A stretch of 64,000 bases of DNA from Litsea cubeba (Eukaryota > Streptophyta > Magnoliopsida > Laurales > Lauraceae), in contig CM022955.1 of assembly GCA_012931725.1 (NCBI GenBank), positions 17,924,667 to 17,988,666 on the forward strand, given 5' to 3'. Under the pieces are notes generated by a model that did not search any database, was not told where the DNA came from, and was given only the letters and a program-made list of their open reading frames with translations. Made by a program: the position numbers and the translations under genes. Positions 44,271 to 55,668 of the stretch are shown one piece after another. Numbering within the stretch: the stretch's first letter is position 1; each line of letters opens with the position of its first letter.

Positions 44271-46188
44271 GCAAGGAGAAAATGTCATATCTCAAATTGT
44301 TCTAGCACGCAAAGGTCATACACCCTTTACAAGTAGCTTCATGTTATTCACTACTTTACGACATATGGATCACACTCATTACACATTCATACTAAACAAT
44401 ATATGGGGGTAAATGAGTTTTAAAAAAAAAAGCAACATAGTTAGTTTGAATGGCCAAAAGATCACTTTGATTTGATGATGACAATTTTCATCATGGGTTG
44501 GTTCAATCCAAGAGCAATTGGATTGGACTAAGGGATCTTCAAGCACATGCCAATTCATGGGTAGTGAGTTTGAAGATGTGAACCATTCTGTTGTGACGTT
44601 CTCTTGTAAGACTTATTGAGGGCACATATTGGGTGATTGACATTCTGTTTGGAACTGATAAAAGGAATCGAAGCATATGGTGTTTTTAGATAAGATTGAT
44701 ATTAATTACAAAAATTATATTCAATGGATGTTGTCTCTAATAATATGATCTCAAGTCACAATAATCTTCATATCTTCAATGGATTTTGGATTCCTCTCAT
44801 TATAGAAAAAAAATAAATTGAAACTCATTTCACATCAAATCCTCAACCCATGAGGGAGAGTCCATGTGTAATTAGGAAAGAGTTCTGGTTCTTGAGATTT
44901 ATTTTTAAGTTTCTTTATATTGTGTAATTAGGAATAGAGGGTTTATCTTGTTAAAAGTTTGAGTCAAATTAAAATGGTCTATTGTTCAAATCAGAAGTTG
45001 AGTAGGAAATTTTAAGATCAGTCAGTCAACTATAAGGAGGGATTCCAATCTTGTTCTTTGAATTAAAATTATGAGAGTTTGTTTTGGCGCATACATGATC
45101 TGGCTCCCTACAAAGCCTCTACAATAACAGAGGGATCTAGTTATCTAGTTGGTGGCAACTTACAAATTCTTTGCATTGCTTAACTTATGAATTTTGTGAA
45201 CCTTACTGGAGGGAAGGAGCAATTATTCAGTGCTGACAATTGCTACAATCATAGCGAATCCATCATTACTACAGAAGAACATTGACAATTCCATTGTCCA
45301 TGTACAGGTTATACAAAGTGTTGTCTTTTCTTTCAATCTCTTTTTAAAGTTGGTTTGTAGACAATTTAGGGGCTCCTTAAGAGCTTGAGGGTCAAGTACA
45401 TTGCTCACATCCAAAGTTAATTTTCATTTTTTGATATAGGGAGTATAAGTTTACTATGCAAAAGAACTATACATAAACACATAACAAAAGGAACATATTA
45501 ATCACTAGGAACATGCATCAACTTCTAGTTGGGATAGTTCTATTAATCTAGATCCCTCCATTCGGAAAAATAGCTCATTATCTTTTATTTATAACAGACT
45601 AAGAGCATTGTTTTCAATGACTCAACCTTTATATGCAACCCATCTAATCAGTAGAAAGTAAATAGCTCTCTACAATAACAAGATTAAAAAAAAAAGAAAC
45701 AGGAAGGTCTTCAATCCATAACAAATCCATTTCTTCTGCTTCATTGGAATGAAACAAGTCATAATGATCTTCATATCTTCAATGGCTTTTAGTTTCTTCT
45801 CATTCTAGGGGGGAAAAAAATAAAACTCATTTCACATCAAATCGTCAACCCATGAGGGAGAATGAACAAAAATACCCACTGAGGCATTAATACCCACTGA
45901 GGCATTTCTTCAAACAATTGGTGACTAACATGAAACCATCAAAATAGTTGTAGAAAAACTACCATCAAAGCAAACACCCATTAAAAACAAAAAACTCATT
46001 AGAAATCTCATTTGGCAGATGTGATCATGTGGTAGGGTCCATCGTCTGTCTAGGACCATCCATCAAGAGCCACAAAGCCGTCAGATGGTCATAACTATTT
46101 CTATACTTTTTCCCTTCATTCACATAACCAATGTAGGAGATTAAAGGAAATTTTGAAGGTAATAATTCTTACTTACCTTGTATAATAT
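44271..46188. other. No gene; contains ~100-bp direct repeats
   Basis: A segment with CTTCATATCTTCAATGG, CTCATTTCACATCAAATC and CAACCCATGAGGGAGA occurs at 44,752-44,855 and again at 45,765-45,865. ACTTGTAAAGGGTGTATGAC is present in inverse at 44,315 and forward near 40,570, linking this area to the MULE debris. A short minus-strand frame at 45,223-45,414 is not recognised. Confidence 0.5.
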
Positions 46189-46430
46189 TCACCAATTTTG
46201 GGGCTGTAAAAAAGCCTTAATTATGTCATTCGGTGGAAGTCGCCGTCGTTGATGTCGCTCGACGAAGAAGATGGAAAAGCCCTTTCGTTTAGGGGAAGAT
46301 CGTTCGGGAAGAAAAGAGAAATCCGTCATATCTTCAATGGCAAACAAAATGATTGCAGAAATTTTAACGCCAAAGAGATGAGCAGGGAAAAAGGAAGAAG
46401 AAAAGAAAACGATGTGGTCTTGGTATAGAA
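46189..46430 (-). pseudogene. Possible captured 5' exon next to MULE terminus, unidentified
   Basis: Reading inward from terminus copy B, the minus strand has ATG and MTDFSFLPERSSPKRKGFSI then FFVERHQRRRLPPNDIIKAF before a stop. Composition (basic, serine-rich) could be an organelle-targeted or nuclear N terminus. No family is recognised. Its position ~100 bp inside a MULE-type end matches the other candidate captured exons. Confidence 0.3.
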
Positions 46431-46568
46431 AACGATATCGTCCGCAATATGTGGAGGGCATAATTGTCCAAAAAAACTTGTATGAGCACCCATACTGATG
46501 TTTTAATGAATTTGTAACTGAATCTGTATAATACAGGTTTAGAAACACTTTTTTGGTAAAAACCCCTT
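46431..46568 (-). mobile_element. MULE-type terminal sequence, copy B (faces left)
   Basis: The minus strand reads AAGGGGTTTTTACCAAAAAA then GTGTTTC, ATTATACAGATTCAG, TATGCCCTCC and ACGATATCGTTTT, matching copies A and C block by block. The outer 9 bp are GAAAATATT. Confidence 0.6.
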
Positions 46569-47071
46569 GAAAATATTGTGTCAATATTGCAAAATATCAT
46601 GAGTTTTATAACAAATAGTAAAACTTGACCCCCCAAAGGTTTTAAAGGTGGCTTTTTCTGACTCTAGGCAATCAATGTTCTTCAATATTCAAACTTCTAT
46701 GGAACAGTGAGGTTGGCCCCCTTTCTGAAATAGAATAGAAATAGAAATTTGTTGGGCCTTACTATATCATTTACTACTATTAATAACTATTTGCTAAGGA
46801 TCTTTTACTTTTCTGTCACAATATCTTGAAAGTTGTTTTCTAAAACACTTAGTGCCTGTTCATGTGCATGGAATTGACTTCCTAGGATTTTTTTTTTCTC
46901 AATGATAAAGTGGCGTTTATTTATTTACTGGTAGTTGGTTGTTATGCCTGCTACAAAACAAAACTTTACAAAAGGTGAACAAAACTCATCCAAAAATGAA
47001 AACAACCACACAACCCTTTCTAGTTGAGTACAGTGACTCAGTGAGTGCTATATTCTGGTTGCAGTTGCTGG

Positions 47072-47286
47072 TCAGCTGTGCAACCTCTGGATTTCTTGCA
47101 AATAAAACACTGTAGCATCAACAGGGGGATCATTAGAGAAGATAGATAGAGGTGGAGAGGCATTTCGTGCTAGGTGATCAGCAACCCAGGTGGCTGATCG
47201 TCTACAAAATATTGGTTCCCCATGAGCCTAGCTTGGTTAAGAGCTGCCCAATCATTCTCCATAAGATCATCAGTTTCAACAATAAG
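47072..47286 (-). pseudogene. RNase H-like (RVT_3) domain fragment
   Basis: The minus strand reads IVETDD early and, after one frame change, FCRRSATWVADHLARNASPP followed by FSNDPPVDA and a stop. In the RVT_3 family of plant LINE polyproteins and related host proteins the pattern is (V/I)ETD...RxxNxVADxLAxxA, with the ETD aspartate catalytic. A frameshift between the two motifs makes it dead. It is distinct from the fragment at 2,459. Confidence 0.55.
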
Positions 47287-48221
47287 GTCATAGAAGATTA
47301 AAGTGCTTCAATGGGGATGAGTCGCTTCCCAGGAATTATCGTAAAATGAGTTGCAACAAAAGATTATCAAAGAGGTGAGGATGAAGGATGTAAGGCGAAT
47401 GAGCAGATGGAACCCAAACTTCCCCCTAGGATTTTACTTACTTGGCAATGGTTGAGCATTTATTTTCAATCATTCTCAATTCATATTCCATTAAAACAGA
47501 GATGTTAATCCATAGCCATTTATGGATCTTCTCCCTTGTTTCTTCAACTTCAATCACAGCTAGAAATACTTTTCTATGAATTCCTAAGAAGTAAGAATTC
47601 AATTCCATGCAGACAAACGAGCACTTACTGTTTCCCATTTTCTATATTTTCTTTTTTTTCTCTCTCAAAATAAATGTTATCTCCAATACGCGATAAATCC
47701 CCAAAATACTAAAATGCCCCTACTGTTTTTTTCAGAACAGTAAAATCCCGGGAATGATACTTGTGACCATGATTACTGAAACGCATGAACACTCATTTAC
47801 ATGTAAGCAGTCACTTGCGGTAAATTCGCAGCGACATAGAAATGTCCTCCAGTACAAAAACTAACACACTTGAAACAAATTATTTCCTTCCCTGGATGAG
47901 AGGCTTCTCAAACACCCACAAAATGTCCTCACTAAAGGGAGAAACCCTTAACAAGAAAGAAAACGAATCACTGCTAAGTCCTAAATCAAACCCACGATTA
48001 TAGCAATTAATCATTCAATCAGAGAAATCAAGTAAACCTACAATTCAACACGGCTAGCAATTGCTGGAAATCCACGATGATACACGCACGACATGCGATA
48101 TACAAATATCCTTATATGATACAATTTATGGTGATTCCATCTAAGAAATTCATGGGCATGAACACAAATTAAAGGGTTTTCACCAAAATCAAACCAGAAA
48201 GATCAAAGAGAGAGTGAGGAG

Positions 48222-48242
48222 ATATATATATATATTTATATA
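48222..48242. repeat. (TA)n microsatellite
   Basis: TATATATATATAT followed by TTATATATA, directly at the 5' splice site of the L18a-like exon. Confidence 0.8.
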
Positions 48243-48245
48243 TAC

Positions 48246-48420
48246 CTGGGACGGGCTGATATCCGTGATGGTAGTAAGGAGGAGGAGGAGAAGAGAAGGC
48301 TATGGGCGGAGGACCTGGCTGAGGATAGCTTGGAACGCCTTGAAATGTTCCGTAGTGGTGGTGTTGAGAATCACCGATTCCACAGCTCTTTGCTTCTTCC
48401 TCGCTCAAATGGCGGGAGAG
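48246..48420 (-). pseudogene. 60S ribosomal protein L18a-like protein, first-exon fragment
   Basis: The minus strand reads LSEEEAKSCGIGDSQHHHYG, TFQGVPSYPQPGPPPIAF and YYHHGYQPVPG, ending at a CCCAG|GTATA donor. This is the proline- and histidine-rich N terminus (YGTFQGV...PxxxF...YxxGYQxVPG) of the plant L18a-like family, small membrane proteins whose C half has two transmembrane helices. The expected initiator ATG just before SEEE is disrupted (CCATTTGAGC), and no second exon (RLPCCG-type) is found to the left. It lies inside MULE-type terminus C. Confidence 0.75.
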
Positions 48421-48474
48421 GAAGATTTTTGGGGAAGAAAACACTAAAATCGTTCATGTAGGGTTTGCTGTAAA

Positions 48475-48617
48475 AACGATGTCGTTCGATAGAAGAGGGG
48501 TAAAACCGTCCGAAATCAAGGTACGAACACCTAAATGTACATATATGTATATATGTTTATTTCTGATTAAATTCGTATAATACAAATGTACGGACACTTT
48601 TTTGGTAAAAATCCCTT
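48475..48617 (-). mobile_element. MULE-type terminal sequence, copy C (faces left)
   Basis: The minus strand reads AAGGGATTTTTACCAAAAAA then GTGTCCG, TTTAATCAGAAATA, GGTGTTCGTAC, TCGAACGAC and TCGTTTT. It is the closest match to copy A. The outer 9 bp are TATTTTACC. Confidence 0.62.
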
Positions 48618-49127
48618 TATTTTACCTGCTTTGTACTGTTTTTTTTTTCTTTTTCTTTTTCTTTTTCTACTTCGCAGGGTTTGGATTTTGTGATATCTGA
48701 GGCTGTAAGGCATGGGGTTTATATGATTTTGTCTACTGGATGGGAAATTCTATATGCACCACCAGTTTTGATGAATACACCCACTTTTTAGTTTATTTTT
48801 AATTACCAAATTGCCCTCTAGTGAAAAGACGAACTAGCCCTTTACCATCAACCTCCTCTTCTCCTCTTCCTTTCGTTCTTTCACAGTGGGGGAGCCGTTT
48901 CTCTACTGTCATCTCCTATTCCTCCTCTTTTTCTTCTTCATTCTCCCTTTCATCCATTGTTTCGTAACCGTTCCCTCGCACTCATTCATGCCCGTTGATG
49001 TTCATCTCTTTCCTCATCATCTTCTTCAACCTTTTAAAAGTATCCTTAAGTCTCATCAGAATCTTCAACCCTTGAAAGTACTCATCTCCCTGGGGCACAT
49101 TGTCTACTGAAAGCAGGCATTTTCAAC
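48618..49127. other. Upstream of the MULE transposase gene; no gene recognised
   Basis: Pyrimidine-rich sequence with CT/TTC runs at 48,640-48,670 and 48,850-48,960. It could hold the transposon's terminus and promoter, but no terminal repeat partner exists because the 3' side has been lost. Confidence 0.4.
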
Positions 49128-51838
49128 ATGGACAAGCAACTGTCAATCTACCAAGAGGAGGTATATTCTCCAACTCCGTTTCCAGCTCGTCACTCATTTT
49201 TTCCGCGATATGCTCGGTATTCCAGAACCGTGCAAAATCACACTGCATGGCACATTTTAACTGTGCAATATTTTTTTGCACGGTCACAATAAACCGTGCA
49301 AAATAAACTTGCACGGTTATATTAAACCGTGCAAAAAAATAATGTACATCTATAATTTGCCGTGCAGTGTGATTTTGCACAGTCCTACAGAATCGTGCAC
49401 TAATAAACTAATAATTTTGGGATCATATTTTTCAGGAGATTGATTCAACTGGTGCAAGTCAGTGCTCTCTTGATTTTACTAATGTCTTCACCACTGAAAC
49501 GATATTCAGAAGCCGAGATGATCTAATCCAATGGACACGGGATGTCGGAAAGAAACATGGCTTGGTGATTGTAATCAAAACTTCAGATGCTGGTGGAGAT
49601 GGTAGGAAACCGAGAATAGTTTTATCTTGTGAGAGAAGTGGTAGTTACAGGGCTTCATCGAAGATATACGAAAAGAAGAATCCTAACAAGGCAACGGGAA
49701 CGAGGAAGTGTAATTGCCCATTTGCTTTGAAGGGTCGAAAGTTGCCAAGTGACGATGATTGGATGTTAGCAGTGGTTTGTGGGATACACAATCATCCAAA
49801 CGCACAACATCTCGAAGGGCACTCGTTCGTTGAGAGGCTTTCTACGGAAGAGATTAATGTTTTGATTGATATGTCTAAGAGTCTGGTGAAGCCAAGGAAC
49901 ATCCTTCAAACACTGCAGGAGAGGAATGTGCACAACACCACTACGATGAAGAGTATCTACAATGCTCGTCAGAAGTTTAGGGTGACAGAGATGGCCGGTC
50001 GATCATAGATGCAGCAACTTATGATGCATTTGGAGAAGAACAAGTACATTGAGTATCACACTAGCAATGATGACACAGATGCAATCTTAGACTTATTCTG
50101 GGCACATCCGTCATCTATTCAGCTATTACGTGCATTTCCAGAAGTTTTGATAATGGATTCCACGTACAAGACCAATAGATATCGACTTCCATTGCTTGAG
50201 ATTGTTGGTGTTACATCTACCCAACTGACGTTCTCCGTTGCTTTTGTTTACCTTGATTCAGAGAGGGAGGCCAATTATAGATGGGCCATGGAGAGGCTTA
50301 AGGATGTAATGGATGGATGCATTATGCCACGTGTGATTGTCACAGATAGAGAGTTAGCGCTCATGAATGCAATCAAAGTTGTATATCCGAATGCAGCAAA
50401 CTTATTATGCAGGTGGCATATATCTAGGAACATCTTGGCAAACTGTAAGAAGTTCTTTGAGACCAACGACAGATGGGATGCTTTTATCTCTTGTTGGAAC
50501 ATGTTGGTACTCTCTCCAACTGAAAGTGACTATATTCAACTTCTAAGTGCTTTGGAACGGAATTTTTGCGAGTATCCACATGCTGTTGATTATGTGAAGA
50601 ACTCGTGGTTGAATAAGCATAAGGAACAATTCGTGTCTGTTTGGACGGATCAGAATATGCATTTTGGTAACGGCACCACTAACAGGGCTAAGAGTGCACA
50701 CGCAAAATTAAAGAGACATCTGGGTACATCGAGCTGTAGTTTTGATTCGTCCTGGCAGGTTATCCATTCCCTGCTTCAGTTGTTATTTACTGAAATAAAG
50801 GCTTCTTTTGAAAAGAGTTTGAACACCGTGCAACATAAATTCAAACCAGCACTGTTCCGTGAATTGAGAGGATTTGTATCAAGGAGTGCTTTGGATATAG
50901 TACTAAATGAGTCGCTAAGAGCTGTTGATATTGGTTCGGATTCGGATGCATGTGGGTGCGTTGTACGACGGACCCATGGTTTACCATGTGCACATGAAAT
51001 TGCAGAATGTATAAGAGAAGGGTCTCATATACCATTAAGATGTGTACATCAATTTTGGCGGAAGCTCAATTTAGATCCCACTAAGTTGAACAAAGCCCCT
51101 GAGTTGACCACAACTTCTGAGTTCGACTTGATCGATAAGAAATTTCGGGGAAGTGATGAGGCTGGAAAAATTCAACTACTGAAAAAATTGAGAGAAATAG
51201 CTAGTCCAAAATGTACACCTCTGATTGAACCGAACATTAAATTGAATACTCGCGGTCGGTCATCATTGAAGAAAAAGAAGTTGGATCGGTCTACGACTCG
51301 TGAGCCGTCTGCATTCGAATACGCAGTAGGGGTGAAAGAGAGTGGACGACTTATATTAAGTAGTACATCTGTAAAGAAGAAGAGTGAGAAGATTAGTGTC
51401 CGTCGAACTCGATCATGTACATTTTCGCAATCGCTCCCGCAGCCTTTGGGACCCTACATCCATAATGTTAAGGATGTCGCAGCAGATGGTAACTATGGAT
51501 TCAGATCTATAGCAGGCCTTCTTGGCATGGGCGAGGACAGTTGGAGACAGATTAGATTGGACTTGAGCACTTAATTGCAGAGGCATCAACATTATTATGC
51601 ATTGGTCTATGGAGGAGATGACCGGGTTGGAGAGCTGTACTACGCGTTGTCTTACTTCGAAAACAATCCAGGATTCGATTGGTGGATGACAATGCCGGAC
51701 ATGGGTCACTTGATATCTTCGTATTATAAAGTCGTATTGGTCCTGCTTTCATTGCAGCAATGCTTGACTTTCTTGCCCGCGAGCGCCAGTGCTCAGAAAG
51801 GAGAAGACCAAGATTTCTCCAATCTAAACCCAAAATGA
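49128..51838 (+). pseudogene. MULE transposase with C-terminal OTU-like domain, two stops and 3' truncation
   Basis: Proposed exon 1 is 49,128-49,160 (MDKQLSIYQEE), then an intron with GTATAT donor and TTTTTCAG acceptor; exon 2 starts at 49,436 in phase. Domain order: FAR1-like DNA-binding (FRSRDDLIQW, CERSGSYR, TRKCNCPFALKG, HNHPNA); MULE DDE core (LIMDSTYKTNRYRLPLLEIV, VTDRELALMNAI, LLCRWHISRNI); SWIM zinc finger (CGCVVRRTHGLPCAHEIAEC); C-terminal OTU-type protease region (ADGNYGFRSIAGLLGMGED, MTMPDMGHLI). TAG at 50,006 and TAA at 51,572 interrupt the frame. The OTU motif normally reads DGNCGFR; the catalytic Cys is Tyr here. After about 51,770 the sequence turns into gypsy-type LTR DNA, so the OTU end and 3' terminus are gone. 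Codons outside the stops remain coherent, so decay is recent. Confidence 0.85.
49229..49381. mobile_element. MITE/foldback element in the transposase intron
   Basis: CGTGCAAAATCACACTGCAT followed by GGCA at the left is mirrored by TGCCGTGCAGTGTGATTTTG plus CAC at the right (one mismatch). Inner TGCACGGT/ACCGTGCA repeats give further folding. CAGAAYCGTGC lies on both sides (49,224 and 49,388) and may include the target duplication. Total is about 153 bp. Confidence 0.7.
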
Positions 51839-52271
51839 CTGAAGTTTTTTTTTTTTTTTGAAGATTTTTTTTTTTGGAAGATTTTTTTTCTTTTTTTTTT
51901 AAAAAAATCTTTGTTTTATTTATTTTTTTTTTAAGATTTCTTTTTTGAAAAATTTTTTTTTATTTTTTATTTTTTATTTAAAATTTTTTTTTTTTTTTTT
52001 TTTAAAAAAAATTTATTTAAAAGACGAGAGAGTACACATAGGCCTCCTAACCCGGTCTTATGAAATCTTGATTGATAGAATTGCCCCCAGGTAAGGGTAG
52101 GATTACTTAATGAACCCGTTTGGAGGACCCTTGCCTAGAACAGTCAAGCTGTCTCCACACTCTGGACAAGGCTTTTCTTTGAATCAACCAAGATCAAAGA
52201 ACACAGTTGGTTTAACCTTAGTGGTCTATGTCATTTTTTTTTTCAATTATATTTTTATTTTATTATATTTT

Positions 52272-52835
52272 TTTTAATGAACTCATCGAAGAGAAACGAT
52301 GGCCCAAAACCTTAGTCGAACAGGCTCAACATTTCTGCAAGCGCGATGAACGATAGGAACGGATCAAGGTTTCTCAATTTTGAATCCAAAATGAGAAATC
52401 TAATTTTTTTTTATTTTTTTATTTTTATTTTTTATTTTTAGATCTTTAATGAACTCATCGAAGAGAAACGATGGCCCAAAACCTTAGTCGAACAGGCTCA
52501 ACATTTCTGCAAGCGCGATGAACGATAGGAACGGATCAAGGTTTCTCAATTTTGAATCCAAAACTGAAAAATCTGATTTGTTTTATTTTATTTTTTTTGA
52601 AAAGAGAAAGAGTGGAAATAAATTCAAAGGATGAAAGAGTGGAAATAAATTCAAAGGATTAGAAATTTCCAAACAAAAAATCTCATCTCATTTTTTTTTT
52701 TAGATCTTTAATGAACTCATCGAAGAGAAACGATGGCCCAAAACCTTAGTCGAACAGGCTTAACATTTCTGCAAGCGCGATGAACGATAGGAACGGATCA
52801 AGGTTTCTCAATTTTGAATCCAAACTGAAAAATCT
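52272..52835. repeat. Long tandem repeat, three units
   Basis: AATGAACTCATCGAAGAGAA, ACGATGGCCCAAAACCTTAG, TTTCTGCAAGCGCGATGAAC and GATCAAGGTTTCTCAATTTT recur starting at about 52,276, 52,447 and 52,710. The units differ in the length of their T-rich and AAAGAGTGGAAATAAATTC linkers. A more diverged fourth copy may precede at 51,770. Confidence 0.85.
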
Positions 52836-53344
52836 GATTTTTTTGTTTTTTTTTTTTTTGAAAAGAGAAAGAGTGGAAATAAATTCAAAGAATTAAAATT
52901 TTCCAAAAAATCTCATCTCATTTTTTTTAGATGCGGAATCCAACATAGGCCACCAATTATAAAGTAGCCAAGGAATCGAGAAAAGAAATATAAGCATAGA
53001 GCAAAATATATGATATGCAAATATTTCATTTCTAGCATCGTGTTCTCAAATAAACGAGTCCCACCGGGTGTGCCAGCTTGATGGACCGCGCTCCTGCTCG
53101 GTTCTACCGAGGTCGGCGGACGTGGGAGTCCGTCGGGTCCGACCCTTTCGTAACCGGGGGGGCAAGGGCGTGCATCAACATTTCTTTTTTTGTGTAGGTG
53201 TGCCAGATTTTCTATTTTACTTGGAATTGCAAGTGGTGATCCGGAGATCAACCTTCGCAAGTAAAAAGGAAATCAACTTCTTTCAAGTTTTCCATTGCAA
53301 ATATATTTAAGAAAAGAGACATTTTCTTGGTTTGCCGTGAAAGG

Positions 53345-53432
53345 CGATTTTTTTTAGCATTTATAGCCGATTTTGGCTTTTATAGCCGATTTTTGGCGTT
53401 TATAGCCGATTTTGGCATTTATAGCCGGTTTA
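53345..53432. repeat. Short tandem repeat TTTATAGCCGATTTTGGC
   Basis: Four to five units of about 22-24 bp built on CATTTATAGCCGATTTTGGC. Confidence 0.85.
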
Positions 53433-53767
53433 CAATCCTTATCAATAATGAAAGACAAGAGTTGTGATTTTTGTCTCTTTTAAAAAAATACAAACTACAA
53501 TGAAAAGCAAGAAAAGGAGGATCTAACTTCTCAGGAGATTGTGGGGGACCCGTTTAGATTGACGGTCGCAAGCCATATGTGGGCTTCGCCATCATCCATG
53601 CAGATGAGAACAGAGGATGCTATTGATTCGCTTGGCTTGGCTATAACCTCAGGTTTTTAGAGAACAAAGACCAAAAGAAGGTCCTATGTCCAATGAAAAG
53701 CCGAGTAGACAGGCTTGAAAAGCCATGTCTAAGCCATTGGCGGCAGAAGGAGAAGGCAAGGACCTTG

Positions 53768-53786
53768 GGGGGGGGGGGGGGGGGTA
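53768..53786. repeat. Poly-G run
   Basis: About 19 uninterrupted G residues followed by TACCCCCCA. The length may be inaccurate in assembly. G-quadruplex formation is plausible. Confidence 0.8.
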
Positions 53787-54590
53787 CCCCCCAAGGGACT
53801 TTTGTCACCTTGTAGCGGTGGTCGGTGTAGGATTTCCGCAGAGTTTTCTCTCTTAGATTTCTGATGCCTCTTTCTGTCTGAGTTTCCGGATTTTCTGCAG
53901 TCTATTGTCTGTGTGTCTGCTGTTTTTTGTGATGATCCTTTCTTCTTGGAAAGCTCTCCTATTTATAGGCTTTTAGGTGGCCATTTAGGAGGGTTTATGA
54001 GCCTCGATTGTCATAAAGCTACATAACCTTTTTCTTGGCTTCTGATTAGCCGGAGGAGATTGTAGGGCATTTAATCGCCTTTAATCGCCATGATGGGAGG
54101 AGTTTCATGGGTTAAATGCCATGAATCTCTTGACTTGTAACTCCCGGATGCTTGCTTCTGATTTGTCCGTCCAAAGAAATGGATTAATGACTGTAATAAA
54201 GCTAGTCAATTAATCGCATTAAGTGGTCGCCGAGCATCTGAAGAGTCGCGGGCCGTGCCGCGTCTTTTGGGATTCTTCTGGTGATGATCATCGATGGATC
54301 TTCATGTAGATCGACATCAGATGACCATGTAATTTCAGGTGCGGGTCGGTGCCATCTGTCCTGTCGATTTCTCGATCGGTCGGGTAGAAAGCACACTTTT
54401 TTTGGTTGACCGGGTGGCGATCAATATTGTTTTCGATACTCTTGATGATTGACCCGTGTTTTGGACGGATGTCAGAGGATTTGGTGTCTCAAAAGCATGA
54501 ATTTTGGAAAGTACCGGAGGCTGGGCGCTTCGAATCGCGAAAAAACGGCGAAAACCGGGGTTTCCGGGGCCTTCCAGGCGACCCCGGGCT

Positions 54591-54648
54591 CCAGGGTCGC
54601 AGGGGCCTGCGACCCTGGGCCAGGGTCGCAAGGGTCTGCGACCCTGGG
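54591..54648. repeat. Two adjacent GC hairpins
   Basis: CCAGGGTCGCAGG, GG, CCTGCGACCCTGG forms a perfect 13-bp stem with a 2-nt loop. A second copy at 54,620-54,648 has an 11-bp stem (CCAGGGTCGCA...TGCGACCCTGG). Confidence 0.85.
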
Positions 54649-54839
54649 GGGTTTTCCCCCTTTTTGTCCCGTTTTGTATCCGTTTTTTGCTGTTTTTCGA
54701 TTCTTTTTTCTTTTGTATTTTTCCTTGACATTTTTGACCATTTATTGGCCTGATTTCCCTGTAGGAAACCTGATGAGAATCCTTGCATTTTATTTTGCAA
54801 AGTTTCCAATTTCCTGAGAAAGCCGAAGACTTTGTAGCG

Positions 54840-55560
54840 CAGAGCTGCCGATTTTCCGTCAGAAGCTGAAACTGGGTCAAACGATGTCGGAATGACCTGA
54901 AATTTGGTGTGAAGCCTCCTGAGCAATAAATAAGACCAACCATAGGCTTTTGTTTGAGTTTTGAAGCCATTTGGGGTCCTATCACCAGTAGAATTACTTT
55001 TGTCGCGATGAAGATATCGCGGTTTGATGTGCGGTCAACCGATGTCCGATTGACTTGAAATTTGACAGGGAACCTATTGGAGTCATTTTAAGATGATCCA
55101 TAGGTTCTGTCTTGGAAACCATGGTCCCGAAGAGCTTTGCCGCCGAGAGGCCTGATTTGGCTTCCGAGCGTCAAACTATAGTCAAATGTTGTCGAAATGA
55201 CCTGAATTTGACGTGTAGCCCTTTATAAGCATTTTGAAGCCGTCCATGTGCTCTATCTGATGAGTAATGGCCTCGGTGGTTCTCGCCGCCGAGAGGCTTG
55301 ATTTAGCTGTTCGAGGGTTGATGTAGGGTCAAACGTTGTTGGTTTGACTCGGAACTTGACGTGGAGCCTTTTGGAAGTATTTTGAGACCATCCATCGGCT
55401 CTAATCGAAGATTTGGTGTCTCCGATGCTTTTGCCGCCGAGAGCTCCTTTTCGGCTGTCGGAGAAGCGAAGTTAGGCCAAATGATTTTGAAATGGCCCGA
55501 AACTTCTTGTGTACTCCTCTTTTAGCTGTCTTGAAGAATCTTGCAGTTTTTGTTTGATTC
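54840..55560. repeat. Degenerate ~145-bp tandem repeat, about five units
   Basis: Each unit has GGTCAAACGATGTCGGAATG-like, ACCTGAAATTTGACGTG-like, ATTTTGAGACCATCCATAGG-like and TTTGCCGCCGAGAGG blocks in the same order with considerable divergence. Confidence 0.75.
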
Positions 55561-55668
55561 TGACAAGATTTGATTTTTTGAAAGTAGCATTGCCTATTTA
55601 TGGCAGGTTGCGACTTCATGTAGCTCTTTGGATCTTGAAGAGGCAAAGTGACACTTTTGGTGTCAACA

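Larger units (their letters stand above)
48171..48617. mobile_element. Candidate Pack-MULE carrying an L18a-like exon
   Basis: Right end is terminus copy C (48,475-48,617). The left end AAAGGGTTTTCACCAAAATC is a weak match to the terminus opening AAAGGGATTTTTACCAAAAA. The 447 bp between hold a 60S L18a-like first exon in minus orientation and a TA microsatellite. The flanking 9-mers do not match, so the left boundary is uncertain. Confidence 0.4.
51770..55668 (-). mobile_element. Gypsy-type LTR-derived noncoding block, minus strand
   Basis: On the minus strand it begins TGTTGACACCAAAAGTG at 55,668, a typical LTR opening. Inside are several families of tandem repeats, a TATTTATAG promoter-like box on the plus strand (53,961), and no gag or pol motif. 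The left limit is placed where the OTU-MULE reading stops making sense and where GATTTCTCCAATCTAAACCC resembles the repeat at 52,375. Whether it is one long solo LTR or pieces of more than one is not resolved. Confidence 0.45.

Noticed and set aside
34899..46568. A single 11.7-kb transposon bounded by termini A and B
   Set aside because: The outer 9-mers (ATTACATTA and GAAAATATT) do not match and the contents look like several independent insertions.
54335..54985. 216-residue minus-strand frame and overlapping plus-strand frames
   Set aside because: They overlap on both strands through the GC hairpins and show no family motif; this is a GC-rich patch with few stops.
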